Shown piece by piece: positions 20,676 to 21,837 of a DNA stretch of 21,837 nucleotides (the first letter of the stretch is position 1; every line of letters starts with the position of its first letter). This DNA is from an uncultured Clostridium sp. Lineage in GTDB: Bacteria > Bacillota > Clostridia > TANB77 > CAG-508. Location of the stretch: NCBI GenBank assembly GCA_902462295.1, contig CABQAZ010000023.1, forward strand, positions 1 through 21,837, in the 5' to 3' direction. Both the position numbers and the translations under genes were made by a program. The notes under the pieces are model-generated. The model made no database searches. It was not told the origin of the DNA and saw nothing but the letters and a program-made list of their open reading frames with translations.

Positions 20676-21410
20676 ATGATAATAGCTTATGCAAAATCAG
20701 ATATAGGTAAAGCTAGAGAAATGAACCAAGATGCATATTATATATCTGATTCGTCAAGTGAAGTCAAATTATATTTATTAGCAGATGGAATGGGAGGCTA
20801 CAAAGGAGGAGAAATAGCGAGTAACTTAGCAATAAAATGTGCAAAAAGTTATATAGAAAATAATTTTAAAGAAACTCCGAAAGATAAAGAAAGCTTAATT
20901 CAATTAGTAGCAAGTAGTATGGAATATGCAAATATGGTAGTATATGAAAAGTCAAAAGAAGACAATGAACTTGAAGGAATGGGTACTACTTTAGAAGTTT
21001 GTTTAATATATAATAATAAGGCATATATTGGCCATATAGGTGATAGTAGAATATACAGAATAAGAAAAGACTTTATTAGGAAATTAACACAAGACCATAG
21101 TTATGTTCAAAAATTAGTGAAAGATGGAACAATAACAAAAGAAGAAGCAGAAAAACATCCTAAAAAAAATATGCTTATGAAAGCACTTGGGTGTAATGCA
21201 TTTGTTGAGCCAGACGTATCAGTTAAAGGATTTTTAAGAGAAGATATTTTACTTATGTCGTCAGATGGTTTAACAAATATGGTAAAACAAGAAGATATAT
21301 TTAGAATTGCAAAAGGAAATATAGAAAAAGCACCTATCAAGCTTGTAAACTTAGCAAATGAAAATGGTGGGTTAGATAATATAACAGTTGTAATAATAAA
21401 AAACATATAA
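20676..21410 (+). CDS. prpC: PP2C-type Ser/Thr protein phosphatase
   Basis: PrpC removes phosphate from proteins phosphorylated by PrkC and from PrkC itself. The 244-residue cytosolic protein shows the PP2C/PPM metal-binding residues: D19 in MNQDAYY, D37 in LADGMGGYKGGE, D197 in SSDGL and D234 in DNITVV, plus GHIGDSRIYRI (119-129) and LTQDHSYV (137-144). Length matches B. subtilis PrpC (about 254). A GAGGTG ribosome binding site precedes the ATG and a dedicated promoter lies upstream. The kinase gene begins 21 bases after its stop, the classic Firmicutes pair acting on cell-wall growth, germination and translation. Confidence 0.95.
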   Translation: MIIAYAKSDIGKAREMNQDAYYISDSSSEVKLYLLADGMGGYKGGEIASNLAIKCAKSYIENNFKETPKDKESLIQLVASSMEYANMVVYEKSKEDNELEGMGTTLEVCLIYNNKAYIGHIGDSRIYRIRKDFIRKLTQDHSYVQKLVKDGTITKEEAEKHPKKNMLMKALGCNAFVEPDVSVKGFLREDILLMSSDGLTNMVKQEDIFRIAKGNIEKAPIKLVNLANENGGLDNITVVIIKNI

Positions 21411-21431
21411 CCTATAAGGAGAGATATAAAA

Positions 21432-21837
21432 ATGGATTTAAAAGGTAGATTGTTGGGAAATAGATATGAAATTATCGAAAAAATTGGCAGTGGCGGAATG
21501 GCAACAGTATATAAAGCTAAATGCCATGTGCTAAATAGATATGTAGCGGTAAAAATTCTAAGAGATGAATTTACTACTGATGAAGAATTTATAAAAAGAT
21601 TTGAAGTAGAGGCACAATCAGCTGCAAGTATAACACATCCCAATATTGTTTCAGTATATGATGTAGGTGTTGATGGTAACTTATATTATATAGTAATGGA
21701 GTTAATTAAAGGAAAAACATTAAAAGAAATAATCATAGAAGAAAAGGGACCACTTCCTTGGAAATGGTCAGTAAATATTGCAGGTCAAATTGCATCAGCA
21801 CTAGAAACAGCACATAAAAATCATATTATACATAGAG
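21432..21837 (+). CDS. prkC: Serine/threonine protein kinase PrkC, N-terminal part (cut by right edge)
   Basis: The first 135 residues of a Hanks-type Ser/Thr kinase, interrupted by the window end just before the catalytic HRD motif is complete (HIIHR is visible). The glycine-rich loop IGSGGMATVYKA (18-29), the ATP-anchoring lysine K41 in VAVKIL, the alpha-C glutamate E60 in FEVEAQ and the HPNIVSVYDVG segment (69-79) are intact. AAGGAGAG precedes the ATG. Placement right after prpC identifies it as PrkC, which in related bacteria has a transmembrane helix and extracellular PASTA repeats binding muropeptides; those parts lie outside the window. In other genomes rsgA usually follows. Confidence 0.93.
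   Translation, partial: MDLKGRLLGNRYEIIEKIGSGGMATVYKAKCHVLNRYVAVKILRDEFTTDEEFIKRFEVEAQSAASITHPNIVSVYDVGVDGNLYYIVMELIKGKTLKEIIIEEKGPLPWKWSVNIAGQIASALETAHKNHIIHR

Noticed and set aside
21107..21643. A 178-codon minus-strand open frame opposite prpC and prkC
   Set aside because: It runs antisense across two certain genes and the gap between them, with no start signal and an unremarkable Ser/Phe-rich translation.

Overview
The window is AT-rich chromosomal DNA packed tightly with genes, with long A/T-biased codons and the standard bacterial code (TGA ends several genes). It carries endospore genes (spoVAC, spoVAD, spoVAE) and a Firmicutes-type prpC-prkC pair. Together these point to an anaerobic, endospore-forming Bacillota of the class Clostridia, probably an uncultured low-GC gut-type lineage. 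The lineage call is inference; no marker gene was searched. No gene-free stretch exceeds about 160 bases, and no IS element, CRISPR array, tRNA, rRNA or integration scar was seen.

Layout. Positions 1-559 hold the end of rpmI and all of rplT, followed by a hairpin. Positions 647-2801 hold a small HAD-type nucleotidase-like gene with a TTG start and an unusual guaB. The guaB product matches the protozoan Tritrichomonas foetus enzyme, as I remember it, residue for residue at every functional position I could compare. Positions 2859-4762, minus strand, hold a minimal spoVAC-spoVAD-spoVAE operon, separated from guaB by a bidirectional terminator and preceded by a forespore-type promoter candidate. 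Positions 4763-4922 are a divergent control region with a perfect Spo0A box directly upstream of a strong sigma-A-type promoter.

Positions 4923-15026 are the most interesting part: a seven-gene operon with overlapping or closely spaced genes. In order it encodes a DUF3419/BtaA-like aminocarboxypropyl transferase, a dolichol/phytol/diacylglycerol-kinase-like membrane protein, a long GNAT-type acyltransferase, an OleC-like acyl-adenylating enzyme, a UbiA-type prenyltransferase, a rifampicin-phosphotransferase-like ATP dikinase, and an acyl-adenylating enzyme fused to an acyl carrier protein. I know of no described pathway with this gene set. It reads as a biosynthetic route to a modified (amino-acid, acyl and/or prenyl) lipid, possibly induced on entry into sporulation.

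Positions 15084-16948 hold a 67-residue prepilin-like peptide, a degenerate prepilin-peptidase-like membrane protein and a ROK-family sugar kinase, ending in a clear terminator. Because no terminator separates these from the lipid operon, they may be partly co-transcribed with it. Positions 17024-20598 form an RNA-modification operon (mtaB, a U32 protein probably making 5-hydroxyuridine in tRNA, rlmN). From 20619 a well-formed promoter drives prpC and prkC; prkC runs off the right edge.
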